Source of the DNA: DASPKX01 sp035627835
GTDB taxonomy: Bacteria; Verrucomicrobiota; Verrucomicrobiia; Limisphaerales; SXQI01
DNA length: 64,000 nt
Direction: 5' to 3'
Assembly: GCA_035627835.1 (NCBI GenBank)
Contig: DASPKX010000098.1
Location: 1 to 64,000 of the forward strand
Shown: one piece after another, positions 36,318-45,600 of the stretch
Layout: every line of letters begins with the position of its first letter
Position numbering within the stretch: the first letter of the stretch is position 1
The notes under the pieces: model-generated
What the model was told of the DNA's origin: nothing
Databases searched by the model: none
The model's input: the letters and a program-made list of their open reading frames with translations, nothing else
Position numbers and translations under genes: made by a program

Positions 36318-36333
36318 ATTCCAGAAATGGAAT
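36318..36333. promoter_or_regulatory. Candidate ArsR-type operator
   Basis: ATTCCA at 36318-36323 and TGGAAT at 36328-36333 form a perfect 6-4-6 inverted repeat, 24 bases upstream of the regulator ATG and about 105 bases upstream of the divergent dehydrogenase start. The position suits autorepression and possibly control of both genes. Confidence 0.45.
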
Positions 36334-36357
36334 AAAGTTGATTAGCGCGCCGGTTTT

Positions 36358-36729
36358 ATGAACTCTCGCCCGCTCACACGCAAGATGGGATATAAGAAGG
36401 CAAGGCGCCTTTCGGAGGCGCAGATTAAGCAGATTGTGACGCATTTCCGGGCGCTTTCCCAGCCGCTCAGGCTGCGGATTTTGAACGAGCTGCTCGAAGG
36501 CGAGCAGAACGTCACCAAGTTGGTGAAACGGACCGGAGCCAACCAGTCCAACGTCTCCAAACATCTTGGCGAATTGCACAAAGCCAAGATCCTGGCGCGC
36601 AGGCGAGATGGGTTAAGCATCTATTACACCATTGCGGACACACGTGTGCTTTCGATCTGCGAGCTGATGTGCGCCAAATCGAACAGCAACGGAAAGCCAA
36701 TCGGCGACGGAGACGGAAAACCGATTTAA
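36358..36729 (+). CDS. ArsR-family transcriptional regulator
   Basis: A 123-residue winged-helix repressor: FRALSQPLRLRILNELLEGEQNVTKLV, recognition helix ANQSNVSKHLGELHKAKIL and wing ARRRDGLSIYYTIAD. The metal-binding ELCVCDL of ArsR proper is absent, so the signal is unknown (cysteines at the end: ICELMC could take part). An upstream inverted repeat is its likely operator. Its TAA overlaps the TAA of hemC on the opposite strand within TTTAAG. Confidence 0.9.
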   Translation: MNSRPLTRKMGYKKARRLSEAQIKQIVTHFRALSQPLRLRILNELLEGEQNVTKLVKRTGANQSNVSKHLGELHKAKILARRRDGLSIYYTIADTRVLSICELMCAKSNSNGKPIGDGDGKPI

Positions 36730-37742
36730 GTGATGCCTGCGCCGAGTTGGTCGGCCAGCTTCACGCCTAAATTCTCCGCGTCGGCCACTGGGCCTGCGAC
36801 TTCACCTTTCCGCACCATTTCATTGCGGAAAGAAATGCCTCTGATCGCGAGTTGCTCCCGGGATATTTGAGCATAAGCGGCGACTGGGCTGAGGCACCCG
36901 CCACCCATGTGGCGCAGGAACGCCCGTTCTGCAAGAACACAGGCGTGCGTGGAAGGATGGTTCAACCCCGCGCAGATGGATTCCAGCTCTGGGTCATTCT
37001 CGCGAATTTCAATGCCGAGGGCGGCCTGTCCGACGCAGGGGATCATTTCCACCGTCCCAAGAAACACCGCTTGCAAGCCTGCAGGCACGTGTTGCCCGGA
37101 AAGCTCGCCCGCCTCGTTGATCGAGAAACCGAGCCGGCGCACCCCTGCGGCGGCCAGAATGATGCCATCGAGTTCCTTCTGATCCGCGAGTTTCTGGAGG
37201 CGTGTGCCGACGTTGCCGCGGATAGGCACGAGCTTGAGGTCGGACCTGATCGCGAGGAGCTGAGCCTGGCGCCGCGTGCTGCTGGTCGCAATCGTTGCGC
37301 CTGAAGGAAAATCCTTAACCACTGCTCCGCTAGGCGCGCCGAACGGCAGCGGAGCGTCCTGGCCGCGCGCCTTGGACTGCGTGCCTGCTCCGGCGTGCCG
37401 GTAGATAAGAATATCTCGCACATCCTCCCGTTCAGGGACGGCGCCCAGCTTCAATCCTGAAGGCAGCTCCGTGGGGAGATCCTTCAAGCTATGAACGGCA
37501 AAATCACAGGATCGGTCGAGCAAGGCGACTTCAAGTTCCTTGGTGAACAAACCCTTCGTGCTTTCCTGGACCGGATTGTTCAAAGCCATGGTTTGCATGC
37601 GATCCCCGGTGGTCTTGATGATCTGAACCTCAAAGCGGAGGCGCGGAAAGGCCGCTTCGCAACGTGCCTTGATCAAGTTGGTCTGGGCCAGAGCCAGTGC
37701 GCTGCCGCGGCTGGCGATCCGGATCGTGCGAGGTTCAGGCAT
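36726..37742 (-). CDS. hemC: Hydroxymethylbilane synthase (porphobilinogen deaminase)
   Basis: A 338-residue enzyme, about 25-30 residues longer than usual. It joins four porphobilinogens to hydroxymethylbilane in haem synthesis. Marks: RIASRGSALALAQTN, KGLFTKELEVALL, FAVHSLKDLPTELP, TSSTRRQAQLLA, IRGNVGTRL and the dipyrromethane cofactor Cys283 in MGGGCLSPVAAYA. The extra length is an insertion at ~117-147 (Gly/Ala/Pro-rich) between DILIYR and GATIATSS. It overlaps the upstream hemA by 8 bases. Confidence 0.95.
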   Translation of the reverse strand: MPEPRTIRIASRGSALALAQTNLIKARCEAAFPRLRFEVQIIKTTGDRMQTMALNNPVQESTKGLFTKELEVALLDRSCDFAVHSLKDLPTELPSGLKLGAVPEREDVRDILIYRHAGAGTQSKARGQDAPLPFGAPSGAVVKDFPSGATIATSSTRRQAQLLAIRSDLKLVPIRGNVGTRLQKLADQKELDGIILAAAGVRRLGFSINEAGELSGQHVPAGLQAVFLGTVEMIPCVGQAALGIEIRENDPELESICAGLNHPSTHACVLAERAFLRHMGGGCLSPVAAYAQISREQLAIRGISFRNEMVRKGEVAGPVADAENLGVKLADQLGAGIT

Positions 37743-38790
37743 GGGATTGGCTAGGCAGGGGCTGAATGGCCGAATGTGGCGGAATTGGCGCCAGGAGAGC
37801 GGCGATTTTCTCGTGAATGATAGCCATGCAGCGGCTCAGTTGCTCCTGCCGCTGGCGGAGGCCGTCATCAGCGATCGCCTGGAGATCGTCAATGTTGTAG
37901 AGGTAAACATTTTCGAGGAAGTTCACCTCCGGCTCGATGTCACGCGGGACGGCGATATCGATCAACAGCAGCGGGCGATTTTTGCGCAGCTTCATCAAAG
38001 GGGTGAGCTTGGCTCGATCAATGACGTAGTGCGGCGCGGCCGTGCTGCTGATGATGATGTCAATGCGCTCGAATTCCGCGGCCCAATCGTCGAAGCGGAC
38101 GGCTCTGCCGCCCAAATCGGCCGCGAGCGCCTCCGCGCGTTCGTAAGAGCGGTTGGAAACGATGATGCTCTTTGCGCCGCGGCTCAGCAGGGCTCGGGCG
38201 GTTTTTTCACTGGTGTCACCAGCGCCCAAGACCATGATCTCGCGGTCACCAAGGTTCTCAAAGATCTTCTCGGCAAGCTCAACCGCAGCCGATGCGACGG
38301 AGACGGTTCCGCGCTGGATGTTTGTCTCCGTTCGTATTTGCTTCGCGACGTTGAAGGCGCGTTGGAAAGCTTTGTTCAGCTTCCCGCCTGTGAATTTATG
38401 CTGAAGCGCCAGGTCGTAGGCTTTCTTCAATTGACCGAGAATTTCGGTTTCGCCGAGCACCATGGAGTCCATGCCACAAGCCACCTTGAACAAGTGCTGA
38501 AGGCTCTCCGGCTCTCGCAACGCGTAGATTTGCTGGTCGATGGGGTCCGATATTTTGCGCGATTCCAGAAGGAATTCTTTGAGAGCGCGAGGGGCGCCGG
38601 CGCCGTCATCGGTGGTGTAGGCGTACACCTCTACACAATTGCAGGTGGAGAGAATCACCGCCTCCTCGAACATTCCGCCCTGGGTAAGCCGAGCCAATTC
38701 CGCGGGCAGCTCCGCCTCAGAAAAAGCAAACCGCTCCCGCACATTAACGGGCGCGGTGTGATGGCTCAGGCCTGCGACAAGGATCGGCAT
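37735..38790 (-). CDS. hemA: Glutamyl-tRNA reductase, atypical and short
   Basis: A 351-residue protein (E. coli HemA has 418) starting at ATG 38790, where the conserved MPILVAGLSHHTAPVNVRE begins. It reduces glutamyl-tRNA to glutamate-1-semialdehyde, the first step of C5 haem synthesis. The catalytic Cys50 is present in STCN, but the next conserved Arg is Cys52 (NCVE instead of NRTE/NRVE; codon TGT at 38635-38637). GMDSMVLGETEILGQ and the NADPH site VLGAGDTSEKTARALL are intact. The chain ends soon after YLYNIDDLQAIADDGLRQRQ, so most of the C-terminal dimerisation domain is missing; hemC starts inside its end, leaving no room for a frameshifted tail. Confidence 0.92.
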   Translation of the reverse strand: MPILVAGLSHHTAPVNVRERFAFSEAELPAELARLTQGGMFEEAVILSTCNCVEVYAYTTDDGAGAPRALKEFLLESRKISDPIDQQIYALREPESLQHLFKVACGMDSMVLGETEILGQLKKAYDLALQHKFTGGKLNKAFQRAFNVAKQIRTETNIQRGTVSVASAAVELAEKIFENLGDREIMVLGAGDTSEKTARALLSRGAKSIIVSNRSYERAEALAADLGGRAVRFDDWAAEFERIDIIISSTAAPHYVIDRAKLTPLMKLRKNRPLLLIDIAVPRDIEPEVNFLENVYLYNIDDLQAIADDGLRQRQEQLSRCMAIIHEKIAALLAPIPPHSAIQPLPSQSHA

Positions 38791-38792
38791 GG

Positions 38793-39608
38793 TTAGGGAT
38801 TGTGAACTCCTGAAAGCAGATAAAACCCCCAGAAAGTCAGGAGCACAAAGGAGAAGGTTCCAACGGCGCCCCAGGCGAAACGGCGGCCTCCTCGAGCAAA
38901 GCCTGTTCGCATAACAATTAGCCCAAGGTAAATCGCCCAAACGAGTATGGACCAAATAATGAGCGGGTCCACCAGGGGAGCGCCCGGCGCCCTTGGCCGC
39001 ATAATCATTGGGCTTAGGGCCAGGCCGGCGGTAAACAAAGCAAAGCCAACCAGCAACGCCTGGCTGGTCACAACTTCCAGGCGTTGAATCGGTGGAAGGA
39101 GTGAAAGCACCGCGCGCATTTTGTGGAACTTTAGATCGTGCTCCTGAGTCAGGTACATGATGCCGGCGACGCAACTTAGGGCAAACCCGCCGTAGCCAAG
39201 AAGTATCAGGGTGGCGTGCAGGCTGAGCAGGCCGCCGGTGAATTGCGGGGTTGCCGCTTTCACGTCCAAACCGGGCATCAGCGAGAAAACGCCAATGGCA
39301 AAAAGCAGCGGTGAGGCGAAAGCGCCGAGAAACCTAAGCCTCCGCCACACGCCGATAACCAGGTAAGTGGCAACGAGAGTCCACGCGATAAAGGTCATCG
39401 CCTCGTACAAATTCGTGACCGGGCACCGCTCAAGCGAGAATCCACGCTTGAACATGGCAACGCTGTGAAAGCCGGCTCCGGCCGCCAGGAGCAAATAGTT
39501 CAGCCGATTGTCTTCCCGGAAGCCGCGCCGCCAAAGGAAGATCGAGTACAGCAAGCTGAGGCCGTAAAGAATTACGGCAATCAGGAAGAACTGACGGTCG
39601 GTCAACAC
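38793..39608 (-). CDS. HemX/CcsA-like cytochrome c assembly family membrane protein
   Basis: A 271-residue protein with eight hydrophobic spans of the CcmC/CcsA/HemX superfamily: YGLSLLYSIFLW, AGFHSVAMFKRGFSLERCPVTNLYEAMTFIAW, LSLHATLILLGYGGFALSCVAGIMYL and PLVDPLIIWSILVWAIYLGLIVM. The tryptophan-rich haem motif of true CcsA/CcmC (WxWD) is reduced to VDPLIIWSILVW, which fits HemX, a membrane protein that influences GluTR level in other bacteria. It is immediately upstream of hemA (2-base gap), as in classical hemX-hemA orders. Confidence 0.85.
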   Translation of the reverse strand: MLTDRQFFLIAVILYGLSLLYSIFLWRRGFREDNRLNYLLLAAGAGFHSVAMFKRGFSLERCPVTNLYEAMTFIAWTLVATYLVIGVWRRLRFLGAFASPLLFAIGVFSLMPGLDVKAATPQFTGGLLSLHATLILLGYGGFALSCVAGIMYLTQEHDLKFHKMRAVLSLLPPIQRLEVVTSQALLVGFALFTAGLALSPMIMRPRAPGAPLVDPLIIWSILVWAIYLGLIVMRTGFARGGRRFAWGAVGTFSFVLLTFWGFYLLSGVHNP

Positions 39609-39838
39609 CTGGTTCGCAACGGTTTAGCCAAGCCTCGCGCAAAAGGCAAAGGCTGTTCTGCCGGTGAGCATGCTTCGGCAGCGGAGAAAGCGCCCACCAG
39701 CTAAAGCCATAAGCTTAACATAAATTGCGCGGAGCGAAACAAACGATGGTTTGGATCCGCAGCGCAATCTCGCCCACCCAGCGTGAAAGCCTGGATTCGG
39801 CTAGCTAGCGCGCCATTTGGGGGGTAAAGTGCGGGCCA

Positions 39839-40201
39839 GTGGAGATTTTTAAGCGCATCGCAGCATTAATTCTGATTGCGGCCTGGCTTCCCGCCACCTC
39901 CCACTGTTTGCTCGAATTTGCGAGTGTCGTTGAGTTGATGGAATCATCCGAGCGCCACGCAGAGTCGCATGAATGCGCGGATGGGTGCTCCTCGCTTGAA
40001 GAATCTCTCCCGAAGCAAAAGAACCAGCAGCCGGAGATTGGTGTGCCGCAAACCCGGACGGTAGCGCCGCTCCCCAAGACAGATCTGCAGAAAGCTCCCC
40101 CCCCTCCCCAGATTTTTCCATCACTAGTCATCGGCGGCTGCTTGCCGGATTTCTTCATTAGCTCTTCCGCGCCCATACGCGGACCTGCTCCTCTGTCTTA
40201 A
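39839..40201 (+). CDS. Small secreted hypothetical protein heading the metal efflux operon
   Basis: A 120-residue protein from GTG 39839. It has a signal peptide-like start (FKRIAALILIAAWLPATSHC) with Cys23 after it, a short His/Cys/acid-rich stretch (ERHAESHECADGCSSLEES) that could bind metal, and a proline-rich tail. No family is recognised. It lies 70 bases before the outer-membrane efflux gene on the same strand, and secreted small proteins in this place often bind the exported metal. Confidence 0.55.
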   Translation: MEIFKRIAALILIAAWLPATSHCLLEFASVVELMESSERHAESHECADGCSSLEESLPKQKNQQPEIGVPQTRTVAPLPKTDLQKAPPPPQIFPSLVIGGCLPDFFISSSAPIRGPAPLS

Positions 40202-40271
40202 CAGACGTGTTTAAGCCACGCTGGGCGCCAGTGTGACGTGTTGGTTGATCGGGGCAGTGTTCTTCAGAGTT

Positions 40272-41504
40272 ATGGGATTAAAGCTTTATTTTTCAATTTT
40301 CGCCGCAGTGTTTACGACGCTTGCTCAAGCGGCGGAAGCGACCTTTTCGTTGGATGAGGTGACGCGGGTTGCGTTGGCCAACAATTTGGATTTGAAAGCG
40401 GCCGAATTGAGAATTGCAGAGGCAAAAGCGCGCATGGACCAGGCGGGGCGTTTGCCCAACCCGGAATTGGAAACTGGCGTGGAGCCGAATCTTCGAGGCC
40501 GAGAGTATGCGGTGCGCGTGGGTTTCACCCAGAAGTTCCCGGTGACCGCAAGGCTCCGACTCGAAAAGGAGGTCTCCCGGTTGCACCTGCTGGCGGCTCG
40601 AGCCGAACTGCAAACGCAGAAACGAAACCTCGCCTCAGAGGCTCTCGCAGCAGGGGTTCAAGTGGCGGCTTTGTCTGAGCGACTCGCCGTTCAGGAAATG
40701 CACCTCGCCACGGCTCGGCAACTTGCATCGCTGGCTGGTGAAGCAGCCCGGGTCGGCGAAGCGCCACAAGCTGAAGCGTCCCAGTTCGCCTTGGTTGCGA
40801 GTCAGGCTGAGCTGCACTTACTCCATATTAAAGGCGCCTATGAGGAAGCGAGAAAACGCCTTGCAACCGTGATGAGTTTGCGCGGCGGGGATTCTGCCAC
40901 GATTCTCGGAAATTTGCCGCCGACTCAAGGAATGCCCCAAGACGCTCCAGCGCCTGAGGCGCTTTTAGAGGGCGCACGGCAGCGGGCCAGAGCCGCTGCG
41001 GTGGGAATTCAGATGGCGCGGACTGAGCGTTGGCAAGATGTGAGTGTGGGAGTTTTCGCTGGTGTGGAGGAGCGCGAGGATCGCCCCGCGGGCATTCAGC
41101 AGGAGCAATCCGCAGGGCTGGTCGTGTCCATTCCCCTGCCCTTGTGGAGCCGTGATAAAGAACGCCTCCGCGAGGCTGAAGCAGCGGCAGCTCGCGCGCA
41201 GAAGGAAATGGAGGCCTTGGAATTGCGAACCCAAGCGGAAGCTGGTTTAGCGTTGAGCCAAATGAAGCGTGCAGCCCAGGCGGCCGAAATGCTGACTGAA
41301 AAGGCGCTGCCAAAGGCGAGGGAGGCAGAGGCGCACGTTCGGCTGTTGCAAAAAGAGGGACAGGCTTCCCATGCGGATGTGCTGCGAGCGCATGAACGGT
41401 TGCTCGATTTGGAAACAGCGGAGATTGACGCCCGGCGGGATTACCATGTTGCGAGAGCGCAATTGCTCAAGTTCACAGGGAGTGTGCCAGGAGGCCTTCA
41501 ATGA
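40272..41504 (+). CDS. TolC-family outer membrane efflux protein (CusC/CzcC type)
   Basis: A 410-residue outer-membrane channel. ATG 40272 gives a good signal peptide (MGLKLYFSIFAAVFTTLAQAAEA); a GTG upstream is less likely. The two internally repeated coiled-coil arms show as FSLDEVTRVALANNLDLKAAELRIAEAKARMDQAG, LPNPELETGVEPN and, later, LVVSIPLPLWSRDKERLREAEAAAARAQKEM. It forms the exit duct of the RND pump encoded downstream; its stop overlaps the adaptor ATG by four bases (ATGA). Confidence 0.9.
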   Translation: MGLKLYFSIFAAVFTTLAQAAEATFSLDEVTRVALANNLDLKAAELRIAEAKARMDQAGRLPNPELETGVEPNLRGREYAVRVGFTQKFPVTARLRLEKEVSRLHLLAARAELQTQKRNLASEALAAGVQVAALSERLAVQEMHLATARQLASLAGEAARVGEAPQAEASQFALVASQAELHLLHIKGAYEEARKRLATVMSLRGGDSATILGNLPPTQGMPQDAPAPEALLEGARQRARAAAVGIQMARTERWQDVSVGVFAGVEEREDRPAGIQQEQSAGLVVSIPLPLWSRDKERLREAEAAAARAQKEMEALELRTQAEAGLALSQMKRAAQAAEMLTEKALPKAREAEAHVRLLQKEGQASHADVLRAHERLLDLETAEIDARRDYHVARAQLLKFTGSVPGGLQ

Positions 41505-42619
41505 GATCGGCTCTATGGGCCATAGCTATGGTGTGGACGCTCGCGTTGCAGTTGTGGGCAGCGGACGCCCCCCCAGCCAACAAGCTCGCCAACGCAGTCA
41601 TTCTCGATGAGATCGGTGTGAAGAACCTTAACATCGAGCTTGTCGAGGCCGAAGAAAGGGATTTTGAGGAAACCCTTTTTACCCTGGGGAGAATCGGGGT
41701 GCGGCCAGGGCGAAGCGCGGTGGTGAGCAGCCGGATCCCCGGACGCGCTGTGTCTGTGCATGGCATGCCTGATCACCCGGTGGAGCAAGGCGAGCCTTTG
41801 GTCGTGGTTGAAAGCCGACAACCGGGCAATCCGCCGCCGCAGGTCACACTGACAGCGCCGATGTCGGGTGTGATCAGCGAAATGTCGGTCTCGCTTGGCG
41901 AGCCCGTGAGTCCGGAGAAGAGCCTCTTAACCATCATTGACCTGAGTTCCGTTTACGGCATCGCTGCGGTGCCTGAACATCTTGCATCGCGAATTAAGCC
42001 AGGCTTGGCGGCGCGCATTCGTGTGCCAGGTTGGCCGGACAGGCATTGGGAAGCAAAAGTGGAGCACATCGGCGTTTTGGCCGACAACAAAGCTGGCTCC
42101 ATAGAAGCCGCTTTCCTCATCGATAATCCGGGGAGTTTGCTAAAGCCGGGGATGCGGGCGGAGTTCAGCATCGTCACTAAAATGCGCCAAGGAGTCATGA
42201 GCGTTCCTCGAAGCGCATTGCAGGGAGATGCGGGCAATCGCTTTGTCTTTGTGGCCGATGACACTGTCCCGAACGCATTTCTGCGGGCCCCGGTGCAAAC
42301 CGGCGCTATCAACGCCGAGTATGTCGAGATCGTGGCAGGATTGTTCCCTGGGGACAAAGTTGTCGCGCGCGGGGGGTACTTTCTCGCGTTCGCGGGCAAA
42401 GGAAATGTGTCGCTCAAGGAAGCTCTCGATGCGGCGCATGGGCATGAGCACAACGATGATGGGAGCGAGATTACCGCGCAGCAGAGCGGATCCGCCGCGG
42501 TCCAGGGACACGAGCATGGCCTTGGATCTCTGACCATTTTTTCGCTGGTGGGGAACGCTGTGCTGTTGGCGCTGTTGATTGGCTCGTCCATGAGGAAGCG
42601 CGTTTCCGAGGAGAAATGA
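41501..42619 (+). CDS. Periplasmic adaptor subunit of a heavy-metal RND pump, with His-rich tail and C-terminal anchor
   Basis: A 372-residue membrane-fusion protein (CusB/CzcB class): signal peptide, lipoyl/barrel parts VRPGRSAVVSSRIPGRAVSV, APMSGVISEMSVSLGEPVSPEKSL and GMRAEFSIVTKMRQGVMSVPRSAL. Unusually, after the membrane-proximal domain comes a His/Asp-rich segment (HGHEHNDDG, then GHEHG) and a final transmembrane helix (IFSLVGNAVLLALLIGSSM). The His-rich part can bind Zn, Co, Cu or Ni, and the helix would tether the adaptor to the inner membrane at its C-terminus. The pump gene follows after 7 bases. Confidence 0.9.
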   Translation: MRSALWAIAMVWTLALQLWAADAPPANKLANAVILDEIGVKNLNIELVEAEERDFEETLFTLGRIGVRPGRSAVVSSRIPGRAVSVHGMPDHPVEQGEPLVVVESRQPGNPPPQVTLTAPMSGVISEMSVSLGEPVSPEKSLLTIIDLSSVYGIAAVPEHLASRIKPGLAARIRVPGWPDRHWEAKVEHIGVLADNKAGSIEAAFLIDNPGSLLKPGMRAEFSIVTKMRQGVMSVPRSALQGDAGNRFVFVADDTVPNAFLRAPVQTGAINAEYVEIVAGLFPGDKVVARGGYFLAFAGKGNVSLKEALDAAHGHEHNDDGSEITAQQSGSAAVQGHEHGLGSLTIFSLVGNAVLLALLIGSSMRKRVSEEK

Positions 42620-42626
42620 GCGCGCG

Positions 42627-45600
42627 ATGCTGAACGCTCTCATACAGGGTGCATTGCGCGGCCGCGTCATTGTCCTGGCGCTAGCCGCGTTGCTGCTGGC
42701 GGCAGGTTTTCAAGTCGCGCGTGATCTTCCGGTGGAAGTGCTGCCTGATCTCACGAAACCGACAGTAGTCACGCTGACCGAAGCGCCCGGTCTGGCGCCG
42801 GAAGAGGTTGAGTCGAATGTCACCGTGCCTGTCGAACGCGCGTTGACGGGAGTGGGAGGGCTCACGCGCTTAAGATCCAACTCAGATGTGGGGTTGTCCC
42901 TCGTATACGCGGAGTTCGCCTGGGGCACGGATATTTACCGGGCGCGGCAATTGGTGCAGGAGCGGTTGCAAGGAGCGCGTGGGAGCCTTCCAGAGGGGGT
43001 GGAGCCGTTTTTAACTCCGGTTGCGTCGTTGATGGGGGAGATCCTCCTGATCGGGGTCCGAAGCGCCAACACGAACATACCGCCGAGAGATGTGCGCACT
43101 TTGGCTGATTGGATGATTCGGCCCAGGCTACAAAGCATTCCCGGAATCGCAGAGGTGTTGAGCATGGGCGGAGGGATCCGGCAAATCCATGTATTGCCCG
43201 ATCCAATGCGCATGCAGGCGCTCGGAATCTCTCATGAGGAGTTAGCCGCGGCTGTCCGCCAAGCTGCGGGGAACAGCACGGGCGGATTCATCGAATCAGG
43301 CTCCAGGGAGATCATGGTCCGCAATCTTGCGATGACGGTGGACCTGCAGGAGATCGCCAGCACGGTGGTGAAGCGTCTGGAGGACCGGCCGGTTCGCATT
43401 TCGGATGTGGCGAAGGTGGAATGGGGCATCGAGCCAATGCGGGGCGATGCGAGCGTTAATGGGACGCGCGGCGTGGTCATGAGCATTACGAAAGCTCCTG
43501 GGTTCGACACCGTTGAGCTGACGCGTCGCATTGAAAGCGCGCTCGCCGATTTGCAGGCAACGCTTCCGCAGGGTGTGGAAGCTTTGGCCCTGTTCCGACA
43601 GGCGGACTTTATCGAGCGCGCCATTGGAAACCTGGCGGAAGCGATTCGGGATGGCGCGATCATGGTGGCGATCGTTTTGCTGATCTTTCTCCTGAACGCG
43701 CGGACAACGCTGATCACGCTAATGGCAATGCCTCTCTCATTTGCTGCCACGCTGCTGGCGTTCCGCGCGTTCGGAGTTTCGGTCAACTCGATGACTCTGG
43801 GCGGGCTGGCGGTGGCCATTGGGATGGTGGTCGATGATGCTGTCGTGGACGTGGAGAACGTCTTCCGGAGGCTGCGCGAGAACGCGGCTCTGCCAGCTCC
43901 CAGACCGAGGCTGCAAGTGATTGCTGAAGCCTCCGCGGAGGTGCGGCATTCGATTCTCTACGCCACGATTTTGATCATCCTGGTGTTTCTGCCGTTGCTG
44001 GGGCTCAGCGGGTTGGAGGGACGGCTGTTTGCGCCCATTGCGGTGGCAACGATCGTCAGCATGATTGCGTCCTTTGTAGTTTCCCTGACGGTGATCCCGG
44101 CGCTCTGCTCCTTCTTGTTGCGCCCTAAACCTGCCGATGCAGAGAGGGAAGCAAGACTTTTACGAGGTCTCAAATGGCTTCTGCATATGGCGCTTCAGCA
44201 TGTGGCATTGCGCCACCCAGCCCCCTTGCTGAGTGGCGTCTCACTCGTGGTGATCGGCGCGTTCATGCTTTATCCGCAGATGGGCAAAGACTTTCTGCCG
44301 ACCTTCCGCGAAGAGACAGCGCTGATCTCAACGACAGCAGCTCCAGGCACTTCGCTCGAGCAGATGAACCAGATCTGCGATGTGATCGAACAGGAACTCC
44401 TGAGTGTCCCTGGCGTGCGGAAAGTGGGCCGCCGGCTCGGGCGCGCTGAAAGGGGAGATCATGTTGTGCCAGTCTCCACGAGCGAGTTCGACGTTGAATT
44501 CCATCCTGACGATCGGCGCCCGCGAACCGAGACGCTCGCGGAGATTCGCGCGCGCCTTCAGGCTGTGCCCGGAACATTCAGCGTCGTCACGGGGCCGTTG
44601 GCTGATCGAATCGGGCACATGCTCAGCGGCGTTTCCGCCCCGCTTGCAGTAAAAATCTTTGGCCCCGACCTCGATCGGCTCCGCGAAATTGGTGAGGAGA
44701 TCCAGGCGGTCGCCCGAACTATCCCCGGCTTTGAGGATTCCCGGCTCGATCAGCAAGCCACAATTCCGCAGCTCCGCATCGAACCGCGCCGCGACAAAGC
44801 AGCCGCTTATGGAATCACGCCTGGGGAGCTGAACGAGAGATTATCGTCGCTGCTGGCGGGCCAGCGGCTCGCAGAGTTGCGATACGGCCAGCGCGTCATC
44901 GACGTTGTGCTGCGGCTGCCCGCGCGCTGGAGAGAATCTCCAGAGCAGATTGCCAATCTGCCCATCGAACTTCATGACCAGGACGATGGCTTGAAGCATG
45001 TGCCGTTGTCCGCGCTCGCCGAGGTGCGCGAAGCCAAAGGGCCGAATGTCATTTTCCGGGAAAGCAACCAACGCCGTTTTGCTGTCGCCATCAAACCAAG
45101 CATTCGCGATGTGGGCTCACTGGTTCCGCGGCTGCAGCAGGAGGTGGCGGCGAAGGTGCAGTTGCCCGAAGGCTACTTTATCTCGTACGAGGGCGAGTTT
45201 CAGGCCCGGGAAGCAGCTTCCCGCCGAATCGCCCTCTTGAGCGTGGTGGTAATCGCGGTGATTGCCGTGCTGCTGCATGGTTACTTCCGAACGCCGTTTT
45301 TTGCATTCCAAGTCCTCCTTGACGTCCCGTTGGCCCTGACAGGCGGCCTCATGTTGACCTACCTGCTGCTGGATAACATCAGCATAGCGACACTGGTCGG
45401 GTTCATCGCAGTTGCTGGTGTGGCCGCGCGGAACAGCATCATGCTTCTCTCCCATTACTTGCATTTAATGAAGCATGAAGGAGAGAGTTTTACAGCGGCC
45501 ATGGTGATTCGCGGAACGAAAGAGCGGCTCGCTCCAGTGCTCATGACGGCGCTGAGCGCCGGTGTTGGCTTAATCCCGCTGGCGATGGCCGCCGATCAGC

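Noticed and set aside
37669..38796. A 375-codon open frame on the plus strand
   Set aside because: Exact antisense of hemA, whose motifs are unmistakable; no recognisable protein features in the antisense frame.
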